Notes under the pieces: model-generated
Told to the model about the DNA's origin: nothing
What the model saw: the letters and a program-made list of their open reading frames with translations, nothing else
The model's database searches: none
Program-made: the position numbers and the translations under genes
Part shown: piece after piece, positions 35,263-44,013 of the stretch
Layout: each line of letters starts with the position of its first letter
Position numbering within the stretch: position 1 is the stretch's first letter
Assembly (NCBI GenBank): GCA_003635265.1
Contig: PYIZ01000052.1
Location: 1-64,000 of the forward strand
Reading direction: 5' to 3'
DNA length: 64,000 bases
Source of the DNA: Candidatus Poribacteria bacterium
GTDB taxonomy: Bacteria > Poribacteria > WGA-4E > PCPOR2b

Positions 35263-35954
35263 ACCAACACATCCGCCAACTCCGTGAAATCCGCAACCGT
35301 CACATCCGGCAAATACGGCGAATCCTCGTACGGCAACTCGTAACGATTGACAAACGCAGACCTGTAACCGCACACCTTCGCACCCATCACATCAAACGAA
35401 TTTGCCGAGACCATCAAGCACTCTTCCACATCAAGACGGAGCCGACTGATCGCCGCATAACGATAGACCGCAGGGTGCGGCTTAAACGCTCCGACATCCG
35501 TCACCGAGATAATATCATCAAAATCCCACCGGACCCGATTCTTTGCAAGATGATCGAGGAAATGCGGATCCCCGTTCGACAAAATCACCAACTGGTAATG
35601 CGATTTAAGCCGCTCCAACGCCGGAAGCACCTCTGGAAAGGGAGAGAGCATATCCCACGCCGGCATGAAATCCTTCACCTCATCGCTCGTCGTCTGAATC
35701 CCGTTCAGGTTCAGGACATACACGAACGCCCGGCGTACCGTCTCCAGATACCCGCTATGCCCCAGCATCACAAGGGAGTCCTGATACTGCTCAATCCGTT
35801 GCCGCGCCCGCCACTGATCCCAAAACCGATCCGCCGACACATCCGCCCCTTTCGCTCTCAAAAACTCCGCGATGTAAGGCGTCAAACTCCCTCCAAGATC
35901 CAAAATCGTCCCGAACAGATCGAATGTCAACGCTTTAATATCTGATCTTTCCAT
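35256..35954 (-). CDS. Haloacid dehalogenase-like hydrolase, type II
   Basis: ATG 35954 lies behind GGAAGGGGA; the frame extends to 35978 without a better start. Motif I is F-D-L-F-G-T-I-L-D at residues 10-18 (nucleophile Asp11), motif II L-S-N-G near 116, Lys of motif III in F-K-P-H-P near 156, and motif IV weakly V-S-A-N-S-F-D near 175, as in 2-haloacid dehalogenases. The last four residues V-L-V-H and the stop are supplied by octamer repeat DNA. Could be a dehalogenase or a general phosphatase. Confidence 0.88.
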   Translation of the reverse strand: MERSDIKALTFDLFGTILDLGGSLTPYIAEFLRAKGADVSADRFWDQWRARQRIEQYQDSLVMLGHSGYLETVRRAFVYVLNLNGIQTTSDEVKDFMPAWDMLSPFPEVLPALERLKSHYQLVILSNGDPHFLDHLAKNRVRWDFDDIISVTDVGAFKPHPAVYRYAAISRLRLDVEECLMVSANSFDVMGAKVCGYRSAFVNRYELPYEDSPYLPDVTVADFTELADVLVH

Positions 35955-36001
35955 AAATCCCCTTCCATCCTGAACCAATCATGTTTCACGCCCTCGTGGG
36001 T

Positions 36002-36078
36002 ACAGGTTTCCCAACCTGTACATAGCATATCGTAGGTTGGGTTGAACGCAAATTGTGAAACCCAACAAAAATGAACCA
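36002..36078. repeat. Two hairpins plus octamer unit
   Basis: ACAGGTT-TCCC-AACCTGT (36002-36019) and the GTAGGTTGGGTT...AACCCAAC element (36032-36066) followed by AATGAACC. Same design as 7390-7450. No gene between 35955 and 36142. Confidence 0.65.
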
Positions 36079-36142
36079 ACAGAGTAGTATTATCCACCTC
36101 CCCGCTTTTTTACGCTCATATTCCTAGCATATCATGTCAGAT

Positions 36143-37039
36143 TTACCGAATTCGCTTTGCTATAAATCCATGCCTGCGTCCGTCCTCGGTATCATAATGT
36201 CCGACGACTGAGTTATCTTGGTTGATATTCCAGCCCTCAGTTGAGATACTGCCGGGGAAGTTCAACTCTTTCAGACCGCGTATGAATGAACCGATATAAG
36301 TTCGAGGGACATCGCCCACCTTTTTGGCACGACAAAGCACCATCAGGCTAGATGAGTCGGTTATGCCATGCACGAAAAAGTATTCGAGCATTTCAGGTTT
36401 GAAATACTCAAGTATCGCAAGCCTCCCGTCAGGACTGCGATAATAAGAGCGATAAAGTCCGTTCTCATCAATAAAACTGCCCACGATACGCCCCTCAGCA
36501 TTCACAAAATCAGCGTAAGTCGCCTTCGCGTTGGGAAGCTCAATGATAATATCGCCAGAAAAGCCCTTCCTCAATCCAGACTCATCAATAAAATTGCCAG
36601 TGAATATCCCTTTTGAATCGCTATAACCGAAAATGAATGTTTCGACTGCACCGGGAAAGTCGTATCGCCTCATCTCCCCATTTTCCACAATGATACCATG
36701 ATGAAGCCCATCGCTATCCTCATAGTAGCCGCCGGCGACTCCATTATTGCCGAGCGCGTAGAAATAGGTGTTCTTGGCACCGGGGAAATCGTAAGTCTTA
36801 AAGACTCCATCAATGAGCGTAAAACCGATCATTCGCTCACCATCAGGGCTTGGCGTATTGCCCGCATAATCCTCAAAATCACTGCTCGCGCCCACTGCCA
36901 GATAATCGACCCCTTCAACGGCTATCGTTTCAAAGGTATAAAGATCGTTGGCAGACGTAACATGGGATTGAGCGAGGGCGTTCCCTGCGAAGCATAAAAA
37001 GCATAATAGAAAACTGAGTTTTCTCAGCGTGATGTTCAT
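36143..37039 (-). CDS. Secreted protein with HAF-like repeats
   Basis: ATG 37039 behind GGAGGA. Residues 1-23 are a signal peptide (L-R-K-L-S-F-L-L core, A-L-A-Q end). The mature part consists of imperfect 35-45-residue repeats built on R-R/K-Y/T-Y-D-F-P-G-A, F-x-Y-G/S and G-N/S-F-I-D-E-N/S-G-L-x-x-G/S-Y/F, as in proteins annotated extracellular repeat HAF family. The repeats predict a beta-propeller or solenoid. No catalytic residues recognised. It is a stand-alone gene with repeat-rich flanks. Confidence 0.7.
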   Translation of the reverse strand: MNITLRKLSFLLCFLCFAGNALAQSHVTSANDLYTFETIAVEGVDYLAVGASSDFEDYAGNTPSPDGERMIGFTLIDGVFKTYDFPGAKNTYFYALGNNGVAGGYYEDSDGLHHGIIVENGEMRRYDFPGAVETFIFGYSDSKGIFTGNFIDESGLRKGFSGDIIIELPNAKATYADFVNAEGRIVGSFIDENGLYRSYYRSPDGRLAILEYFKPEMLEYFFVHGITDSSSLMVLCRAKKVGDVPRTYIGSFIRGLKELNFPGSISTEGWNINQDNSVVGHYDTEDGRRHGFIAKRIR

Positions 37040-37198
37040 GAAAATCCTCCATTTGGATAAGAGTTTATCTGTTAGCCCAGTGGGACGGTTTAATCATTGA
37101 TGACAATGGCTTTGTCCCTTTAGCCATTGCAAAGTTTAATCTCTAAAATAGCACCAAAGGTTAGTAGGTACGTTGCTTTGAATCCCGCCTGTCCCGAT

Positions 37199-37531
37199 TT
37201 ATCGGGGATTTATCGGGGCGGGCGATAATTGTCTGAATCGCAGATTAAGTGGCACATCCCGATAAAATCGGGGAGGATTACGCAGATTACACAGATTAAA
37301 AGCCGCCGAACTTCCCCGATTCAAAGCCTCAGTGGGGCGATATGTGCATGGCATTTTCAAAATTGATTCTTCAGCAAGGATACGATCTGCCTCAAGTGTC
37401 ATTTCGATTGCTTCTTGGAGATTGGCTTTGGTTTCTTCAAGCGTCTTGCCCTGCGTGTTAGCATCGGGCAATTCTTGGACAAATCCGATGTACTCCTTTG
37501 GGGCTCTTTTGTAAACTGCGGTGAATTTCAT
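37199..37531 (-). CDS. HicB-like antitoxin fragment with repeat-derived C terminus
   Basis: Residues 1-57 match the HicB partial RNase-H fold (M-K-F-T-A-V-Y, G-F-V-Q-E-L-P-D-A-N-T-Q-G-K-T-L-E-E-T). From about residue 60 the frame runs through intergenic repeat DNA: C-T-Y-R-P-T-E-A is the GCCCC-type palindrome unit translated, and the rest is the GATTACGCAGATTACACAG segment also found at 34090. The normal C-terminal DNA-binding part is gone and no hicA is seen on either side. Probably a decayed or solitary antitoxin. Confidence 0.65.
   Translation of the reverse strand: MKFTAVYKRAPKEYIGFVQELPDANTQGKTLEETKANLQEAIEMTLEADRILAEESILKMPCTYRPTEALNRGSSAAFNLCNLRNPPRFYRDVPLNLRFRQLSPAPINPR
37230..37347. 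repeat. Copy of the 34062 repeat segment
   Basis: Starts GTCTGAATCGCAG, carries an inserted ATCCCGATAAAATCGGGG hairpin, then GATTACGCAGATTACACAG and CTTCCCCGATTCAAAGCC, and ends with AGCCTCAGTGGGGCGATATGT. It shares order and spacing with 34062-34150. Confidence 0.65.
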
Positions 37532-37860
37532 ATCGAAAACTTTCTCGATTAAAGATTGGATTCGTTAGATTGTGGCACAAGCAAATCATTTGCAACGATA
37601 AATTAACCAATGACGTATTACCTATTACATTTCACTTCTATCACACATGTCGCCCCTCTGGGGCTGGAGGAATTGTGCCGTTACGCGTGCTATAAACATA
37701 TCGCCCCGCTGGGGCTAAATAAACCAATTACACATCACGTTTCACAGCGTCTATCCTGTAAATCCTTGAATCCTGCCTGTCCCGATCTATCGGGGAGAAT
37801 CTTGATTCAGACAAGTATTCATCAGTCCCATGAACTAATGAACCAATGAACTTCCCACGC
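37532..37860. repeat. Intergenic mosaic of satellites and palindromes
   Basis: Heptamers TGACGTA, TTACCTA, TTACATT, TCACTTC (37611-37638); GCCCCTCTGGGGC and GCCCCGCTGGGGC palindromes (37652, 37703) 51 bp apart; heptamers TTACACA, TCACGTT (37727-37740); CCCGATCTATCGGG (37782-37795); octamers CCATGAA, CTAATGAA, CCAATGAA (37828-37851). No gene. Confidence 0.65.
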
Positions 37861-40800
37861 TTAATCCGTTGAATCCGTAATACTGACCTCTGCCAACCCC
37901 TCCACAATCTCAACCGTCTCCAAACTAACCGCAATCACCTTCCCAACCAACCGGACAATATACTCCTCATCATCCGGGTGGTTCGGGTCATTGACGATGC
38001 CGCTCCGCTTATCCGTCTTGACCCGATACTGATCTATCACCCACTCCAACGCCGACCGATTCCCAAGCCGATACTCAAACGCCTTCGCCGGTATCCCGTC
38101 AAGCGTTAGGAAATCGTTGTATTTTATTTGTGTCTTGTCTCTGGACAACTTCATCTTCTCTACACGCCAATCAAGCGACGTATCCGGTGTTTCGACGAAA
38201 CGCAGCGGATATGCGTCCACCTCCTCATAGCCGACGTGAATCTCCCCCAATCGCTGCCCCGCCTTGGCAAAAGCCCAGAAATCTGGCGTGAACGGCAGAT
38301 GCGGCAAGTCCCGCCTGAGATCGGCTTCATACCGCTCCCGATATGTCGGGTGATGGAGCAAACCGTAGACATAATGAAAGATGTCCCACTTACCGATAGA
38401 GGCGTCTCCGTAATGCGCCCGGAATTCTTCCAACGCCCAATCGGTGATGTTCTCCCGACGGTTATTCCCGTCCTCGTCATAAATGTAAAAAGGGAAACAT
38501 TGTCCCGGTGAACCAAAACCTCCTATCGCCACAAGATCGGGAATGCAATCAACCATAAGACACGCAAACGGTTTTTCTCTGGACACATTAACACAGATCA
38601 CACAATTTTCGGTTTCGGTCTCGGGTGTAGGGAAAATAGATGGAAATACGAGGACTCTATCGTTTATCATTCGGTCAAAGTAAAGGTTTGACTTTGTAAA
38701 CGGACGATAAAGGGATTTTCGGATTTTTGATGCTGTAAATTCCGCAAGCTGCCCGCTTTTCAGTTTCTGCTTTAAGCCTGAACTCCACTTGATTTTTGCA
38801 TCATCATAAATCACAAAGTCATCGACGTTTCCCTCCCGATTTTCCCGGCGCTTCCACCTATCAACCTCTACATTATAAGTTTCAATTATGCGATTCATAT
38901 TCGCAGCTAAGGCATTTCGGTTGAAGCTATAAGCCCACGCATCGCGATTGGTTTTAACACCGTTGCTATAAATCTTAAAAGTCACATCCCTCACCTCACC
39001 TTTTTCCGCTTTCGCTTCTTGAGTACCCATCGGAATAAAGGTCTCAAATTCGGTGTGGAGTCCTTCCGTCAGCCATGTGTATCGCTGGTCAGGCGATATT
39101 GGATCCCATTCAATGCTTTGGTGATGTTCCTTTGAATCGAGATAACGATATTTGTCCTCCTTGCGCCAAAATTCATCAACACGAGCATAAAACATTTCAG
39201 CTTGGGAATTTGTCTCATCACGCCTCTTGACGAAGAAGTTAATGCTCACACCGACCTGAATTCCAAAGACATTGTGTGTCGTACCTGAAAGTTTTGAATT
39301 CTTCTTGACATTCCCGCCCAAGTCCAGAATATAAATTGCGTCGAAATCGTCTGAAAGATGTTTCCTCATTCCATCAAACGCCACGCCGTCGAGAAATCCA
39401 TTGTTCGTTACAAAAGCGACAACCCCCTCTTCACCAATTCGATCTGATGCCCATCGAATCGCCTTCACATACGGATCAGCGAGCGCGTTTTTGAGTGTCG
39501 CCACAGAGTCTTGCGAATAGGTATCCCTAACCCGCGCATCCATCGTCTCATACTTCCGATTCTTGTTGTTGTCATTCTCGTTGACCTGACCTGCGTTGTA
39601 GGGTGGATTGCCAATAATCACAAACATCGGTGTCTCTCTCTGTTTTTGGACCCGCTCCGCGTTTGCTTCAGTGAAATAGGGCAGGTATAGTCTGTCTTCC
39701 TCTACCAGTTCAAATGTATCCACCAGACAAATTCCCTCAAAGGCTTCATACGCCCCCATCGCCTCATAAAATTCATGCTCAATGTTCATCGACGCAATGT
39801 AGTAAGGCAGCAGCATCACCTCGTTGCAGTGCAATTCCGTCGTGTATTTTTGTGCCAGTGCAGTTCTGCGAATCTCGCGCATCGCCCGCACAATAAAATT
39901 GCCTGTCCCAACAAAAGGATCAATAATGTGAACGCCAGAATCGGAGAGCGATCGACTGAATTCGGTCTTCAGGATGTCCTCAACGCTTCTCACCATGAAA
40001 TCTACAATCGGCTGCGGCGTGTATACTATCCCGTGCGTATCCGCAACCTTCACCGAAAACCCTTGAAAAAACTGCTCGTAAACCGTGTTGAGAAACCCCT
40101 GCTTCTGCGCGAAGTCCTCAATAGTCGCAGCCGTCCGCTCGATTGCCGCATAAAACGGATTAAGAGGTGCTAGAAACTCGTGACGGCTGAACGACTGGCT
40201 TGTGAGCGCGTATATCACCTGCTCAATCTCATTGGCAATCACGTTGCGTCGGGTAAAATCTTGGTTATCGAAAACCGTGTGAAAGATCTGTTCGGTCAAC
40301 AGGTGTTGAATCAGCATCTCCTCAACAGCCGCTTCCGAGAGGTTCGGATTGATTGATTGACGACACTTCTGATAAAAAGCGCGAAAAGCGATAGTAAACG
40401 GACGGTTTCTCCTGCGTTCCTTTTCGATTAACTCTGCCAAACCCTTACCAAGCGCAGGCACCCGCTCCCTAAACTGCGCAACCGCCTCCTCCCATTCCGT
40501 GTATTCCGGCGGACGGTGGGAAAAGAATATCTTGAGTGTCCCTATCAGTTCTGCTGGATCAGTCAAATCCGCTTCAAGTACCTGTCGCCCATTCTGCCAA
40601 AGGATGGCGCGGTGGGGTTCTTGGAAAAGGATATTGTCGCGGGGATAGCCTCTCTCAAACTTGCGGGCAACCTCGGATGGCAAGTCATCATCCGCATCCT
40701 TCGCCTCCCAATAACCGTGCGGCAACCGGAAGTCGTCTATCAATACACCGTCAACGACAATCCGCCTGTTCTGAACCCCCGTCATTGAATGTTCAGGCAC

Positions 40801-40953
40801 TAAGGTCCAATCAAACTTTTGCGCACAACCTTGGAGCAGCGATTGAAAAGCCGATCGTACCACCCCCTCATGCGTCGCACCGAGCCGATCAAACTGCTCT
40901 AACTCGCTGTAGTAGTTCTTAACAATCTTGTGTGTTCGCCTGAGATTGAGCAT
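37861..40953 (-). CDS. Single-chain restriction-modification enzyme (N6-adenine MTase, type IIG/ISP-like)
   Basis: ATG 40953 is preferred; the 30 residues upstream in frame are repeat-encoded. Residues 65-90 contain an Mrr-like PD-(D/E)XK core (V-V-D-G-V-L-I-D-D, then Y-W-E-A-K-D). A helical region follows, then the gamma-class methyltransferase: motif I I-I-D-P-F-V-G-T-G-N-F near 345 and motif IV N-P-P-Y near 450. The last 500 residues match the target-recognition half of such enzymes. No Walker A helicase motif is visible, so it resembles type IIG enzymes more than ATP-driven ISP enzymes. It needs no separate specificity subunit. Confidence 0.88.
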   Translation of the reverse strand: MLNLRRTHKIVKNYYSELEQFDRLGATHEGVVRSAFQSLLQGCAQKFDWTLVPEHSMTGVQNRRIVVDGVLIDDFRLPHGYWEAKDADDDLPSEVARKFERGYPRDNILFQEPHRAILWQNGRQVLEADLTDPAELIGTLKIFFSHRPPEYTEWEEAVAQFRERVPALGKGLAELIEKERRRNRPFTIAFRAFYQKCRQSINPNLSEAAVEEMLIQHLLTEQIFHTVFDNQDFTRRNVIANEIEQVIYALTSQSFSRHEFLAPLNPFYAAIERTAATIEDFAQKQGFLNTVYEQFFQGFSVKVADTHGIVYTPQPIVDFMVRSVEDILKTEFSRSLSDSGVHIIDPFVGTGNFIVRAMREIRRTALAQKYTTELHCNEVMLLPYYIASMNIEHEFYEAMGAYEAFEGICLVDTFELVEEDRLYLPYFTEANAERVQKQRETPMFVIIGNPPYNAGQVNENDNNKNRKYETMDARVRDTYSQDSVATLKNALADPYVKAIRWASDRIGEEGVVAFVTNNGFLDGVAFDGMRKHLSDDFDAIYILDLGGNVKKNSKLSGTTHNVFGIQVGVSINFFVKRRDETNSQAEMFYARVDEFWRKEDKYRYLDSKEHHQSIEWDPISPDQRYTWLTEGLHTEFETFIPMGTQEAKAEKGEVRDVTFKIYSNGVKTNRDAWAYSFNRNALAANMNRIIETYNVEVDRWKRRENREGNVDDFVIYDDAKIKWSSGLKQKLKSGQLAEFTASKIRKSLYRPFTKSNLYFDRMINDRVLVFPSIFPTPETETENCVICVNVSREKPFACLMVDCIPDLVAIGGFGSPGQCFPFYIYDEDGNNRRENITDWALEEFRAHYGDASIGKWDIFHYVYGLLHHPTYRERYEADLRRDLPHLPFTPDFWAFAKAGQRLGEIHVGYEEVDAYPLRFVETPDTSLDWRVEKMKLSRDKTQIKYNDFLTLDGIPAKAFEYRLGNRSALEWVIDQYRVKTDKRSGIVNDPNHPDDEEYIVRLVGKVIAVSLETVEIVEGLAEVSITDSTD

Positions 40954-41517
40954 CGTCAAAAAACGCCTTACATATAAATGAGGTGGTAAGATATCAACAG
41001 GACGATAGGTCCTTTTTAATGAACTAATGAACCGATGAACCAATTACGTTTTACGCCTCACGTTTCATTTCCATCACACATACCGCCCCTCTGGGGCTTT
41101 AGGATTCGTACCGTCGCGCGTGCTATAAACATATCGCCCCGCTGGGGCTAAATAAGGCGAAATGGAATGCAGATCTGCATTCCCTACGAATTGTGTCGGG
41201 CAAGTCGCCTTGAACCCCGATAGATCAGGGCTCGCGAAGTTACGGCACACGGAGTGTGCCTACTACTTTTAAGGAGTCCAGTTGACGGGTTGGGGAACCC
41301 AACCCCTACGGCTTCAACTATCCTCTCTCCTCTGGGTCTTTGCTCCTTCGCGTCCTTGCGTTAAATTTTTCTCGCTTTTCACGTCCCGCGCATTTTAGCA
41401 CACAACCCCACAATGGACAAGCGAAAAGAAATTGTTTCATTGACTGACTAACCGGACTATGCTATACTGCATTGTCAGCATTACATCTAACCTATTTCCT
41501 AGGAGGAAACAACCATT
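40954..41517. repeat. Intergenic region with full satellite series and promoter
   Basis: In order: octamers (AATGAACT, AATGAACC, 41017-41043), heptamers TTACGTT, TTACGCC, TCACGTT (41044 onward), palindrome pair GCCCCTCTGGGGC and GCCCCGCTGGGGC (41085, 41136), 20-bp palindrome GGAATGCAGATCTGCATTCC (41164-41183), GGCACAC-GGA-GTGTGCC (41234-41250), GGTTGGG/CCCAACC (41288-41304). No gene; a ridA promoter lies near the end. Confidence 0.7.
41440..41468 (+). promoter_or_regulatory. Sigma-70 promoter of ridA
   Basis: TTGACT at 41440-41445, 17-bp spacer, TATACT at 41463-41468; one mismatch in each hexamer. The ATG is 50 bp downstream. Confidence 0.75.
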
Positions 41518-41976
41518 ATGTCAGCAGAGAAACGACTGGAAGAACTCGGCATTGAATTGCCACCGGCAGCAACACCGATAGGGAATTATGTAACAACCGT
41601 CCAGACAGGAAACGTGATATTCACATCAGGTCACGGACCCGGCAGGGGCGAAGGTCCTTTGTATAAAGGGCAGGTAGGATCGGATCTAACAATCGAGGAA
41701 GGATATGCATCAGCGCGGCAGGTTGGGTTATGCCTTCTCGCCACGCTCCAAAACGCCCTCGGTAGTCTCGATCGGGTCAAGCGCATCGTGAAGGTCGTCG
41801 GCTTCGTCAATTCCGCTCCGGATTTCACCGAGCAACCGGCGGTGGTCAACGGTGTATCGGATCTGTTAGTGGATGTGTTCGGCGATAACGGCAGGCACGC
41901 ACGATCCGCGGTTGGGATGGTACAGCTACCCGGCAGCATCCCCGTCGAAGTGGAACTGGTCATCGAAATCGACTAG
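41518..41976 (+). CDS. RidA/YjgF-family enamine/imine deaminase
   Basis: ATG 41518 behind AGGAGG. The 152-residue protein has the RidA fold signatures: Y-V-T-T-V-Q-T-G-N-V-I-F-T-S-G-H-G-P near residue 28, R-V-K-R-I-V-K-V-V-G-F-V-N-S near 82 and G-R-H-A-R-S-A-V-G-M-V-Q-L-P near 124, ending V-E-V-E-L-V-I. The Arg near 127 is the position that binds the substrate carboxylate. It belongs to the longer, about 150-residue, subfamily. Likely removes reactive enamines from amino-acid metabolism. Confidence 0.9.
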   Translation: MSAEKRLEELGIELPPAATPIGNYVTTVQTGNVIFTSGHGPGRGEGPLYKGQVGSDLTIEEGYASARQVGLCLLATLQNALGSLDRVKRIVKVVGFVNSAPDFTEQPAVVNGVSDLLVDVFGDNGRHARSAVGMVQLPGSIPVEVELVIEID

Positions 41977-42516
41977 GGGCGCGAGCGGGAGAAACCGAGT
42001 TTTTTTGCCGACTCAGCTTGCCCCGATGCAATCGGGGAGCATCCCGAGAATCGGGACTTGAAAACTCGGTTTCTGATACTTTGGGAAGGTAGATGGCAGG
42101 GAATACAGATCTGCGTTATTAACAGATGGTAGGAGCGTACCCTCCGAATCACGACTATTAACGCAAGTTGCTAGGGCGTATTGACATTTTGAATTTGCTC
42201 ATTCGGCAAACGCTGTAATCAGCAGGCAATCTGCCATAAGTAGCGTCCCGACATGTCGGGATTAGTTTGCAGACTCGGATACCAATCTAACAGATCAGGG
42301 GACAAAAGAGCACTTTTACGAAACAGCTTTTTGAACAGGAAGCGTCCCGATGAAAAACAGAGTTGGGTTTCACTCTATCTGTCTATGAGCAGGTGCTGTT
42401 GAGCGATCCAACCTCTCTTGTACTTGATAGGGATTGACGGCTAACCGTTCAACCCAACCTACGAACTGTGAAATGTCAACAGAACCTAACAACTTGCATT
42501 AACACAGGGGCCAAAA
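41977..42516. other. Intergenic region with nested hairpins
   Basis: Arms GAAACCGAGTTTT (41991-42003) and AAAACTCGGTTTC (42061-42073) enclose two smaller hairpins, CCCCGAT/ATCGGGG (42021-42037) and TCCCGA/TCGGGA (42042-42056): a three-way-junction shape 15 bp past ridA. Further on is a diffuse GTTGGGTTTCA...AACCCAACCTAC pair (42363-42460). No gene. Confidence 0.5.
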
Positions 42517-43893
42517 CTACCCACTTCCCGCTTGGACCACCTTCAAAACCGCATCCCGCTTCTGCTCCATAAGTTCCTTTGAGGTTGCCTCAAGGTTAAG
42601 GCGGAGCAGGGGTTCAGTGTTGGAGGGACGGACGTTGAAACGCCAATCACCAAAGCTGATTGAAATCCCGTCCAGCCATTCGACCTCGCCGCCTTTGCCA
42701 AAAACCTTGACAATCTCTTCCATTTTGGCTGTCGGGTCCGCGGAGATGGGCGTGTTGATTTCGCCGGAGATAAAGTAGGTCGATTCCAACGGCTTGAGTA
42801 GATCCGAGAGCGCGCTGCGTTTCTTGGAGAGCATCTCCATCACGATGAGGGAGGGCAGGATACCGGAGTCCGCATAAAAGAAATCCCTGAAATAGTAATG
42901 CCCCGTCCCCTCAGTAGCAAAGAGCGCGTCCTCCTGTGCCAACCGTTGCTTCATGATCGCATGACCGACCCGTTCCGTTAAGGCGATACCGCCGGCATCG
43001 GTGATGAGATCTCGCACCGCATGAGAACAGCGAGGGGCATACATCATTTTGGCACCGGGGTTGCTTTCCAAGAGGTATTGTCCGATGAGCGCGCTCAGAA
43101 AGTCGCTGGAGACAAATTCACCGCGATCGTCAACCGCAAAGCAGCGATCACCGTCGCCATCGAATGCGAACCCGATATCCGCACCTTCGGTGACGACCCG
43201 CCGCTGCAATTCCGCTCGATTCTCCGGTTGCAACGGATCGGGACCGTGGTTCGGCAGGTTACCATCTGGCTCCAAGTACATGCCAGTCAGTTCAACAGTG
43301 GGGAGGTGCGAGTAAATTCGTTTCAGGATGGGACCGACCATACCGTTGCCAGTATCCGTGATTACCTTCATCGGTATCAAGGCGTCCACATCGATCAGGC
43401 TCAATATCTTTTCGATAAAACCTTCAGTGAGAGAGGATGGATCGATGTCTCGTACCTTTTCGACCATTTTTCCGGTGCGGACTGGCTGCACGAAAGCATC
43501 AGTTTCGATGATGTCCCGTAGGTCTTGAACCATATCGCCGCTCACGATGTGGGGCATCCGCTTCACCATCTTGAGGCCTCCGTATTGGGGCGGATTATGC
43601 GACGCTGTCACCATTATGCCAGCCAGGTCGAGGGTCGCGCAGGCATAGTAGTATTGATCGGTGCTGACCATACCGATGTCGAGCACATCCGCACCACCAT
43701 GGATCAACCCTTGGGTCAGCGCATTAAATATCGGCGGACTGGAGAGGCGCATATCCCGACCAACAACCACGGTATCCACCATGAGCAGCGTAACAAAGGC
43801 ACGACCGACTGCGTAGGCGACCGCATCGTTCAACGCATCAGGGTAAACGCCACGAATATCATTTGCTTTGAAAATATCCGGATCAACCTGCAT
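42517..43893 (-). CDS. Phosphomannomutase/phosphoglucomutase (alpha-D-phosphohexomutase)
   Basis: The catalytic loop T-A-S-H-N-P-P sits at residues 96-102, with Ser98 the phosphorylated residue. The metal loop is D-G-D-G-D-R near 243, the sugar-binding loop G-H-Y-Y-F-R-D-F near 327 (variant of G-E-x-S-G-H), and R-P-S-N-T-E-P near 424 binds phosphate. Length 458 is typical. It interconverts hexose 6- and 1-phosphates for cell-envelope sugars. The metal loop is complete. It reads divergently from fabV. Confidence 0.93.
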   Translation of the reverse strand: MQVDPDIFKANDIRGVYPDALNDAVAYAVGRAFVTLLMVDTVVVGRDMRLSSPPIFNALTQGLIHGGADVLDIGMVSTDQYYYACATLDLAGIMVTASHNPPQYGGLKMVKRMPHIVSGDMVQDLRDIIETDAFVQPVRTGKMVEKVRDIDPSSLTEGFIEKILSLIDVDALIPMKVITDTGNGMVGPILKRIYSHLPTVELTGMYLEPDGNLPNHGPDPLQPENRAELQRRVVTEGADIGFAFDGDGDRCFAVDDRGEFVSSDFLSALIGQYLLESNPGAKMMYAPRCSHAVRDLITDAGGIALTERVGHAIMKQRLAQEDALFATEGTGHYYFRDFFYADSGILPSLIVMEMLSKKRSALSDLLKPLESTYFISGEINTPISADPTAKMEEIVKVFGKGGEVEWLDGISISFGDWRFNVRPSNTEPLLRLNLEATSKELMEQKRDAVLKVVQAGSG

Positions 43894-43903
43894 CTTTCGT
43901 CCT

Positions 43904-44000
43904 TTTACGTATTACGCATTACGTTTCACGTTTTACGTTTCACGCATCACGTTTCACAATCCAATGAACCTATGAACTAATTCACCAATGCACCAATTAC
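43904..44000. repeat. Longest heptamer array joined to octamer array
   Basis: TTACGTA, TTACGCA, TTACGTT, TCACGTT, TTACGTT, TCACGCA, TCACGTT, TCAC in perfect 7-bp register (about 43906-43957), then CCAATGAA, CCTATGAA, CTAATTCA, CCAATGCA, CCAATTAC in 8-bp register (43961-44000). It lies between divergent phosphohexomutase and fabV genes. Confidence 0.8.
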
Positions 44001-44013
44001 GAAAGGATACCCC

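Noticed and set aside
43904..44000. Possible CRISPR array
   Set aside because: Units are 7 and 8 bp with no spacers and no cas genes near; it is a satellite.
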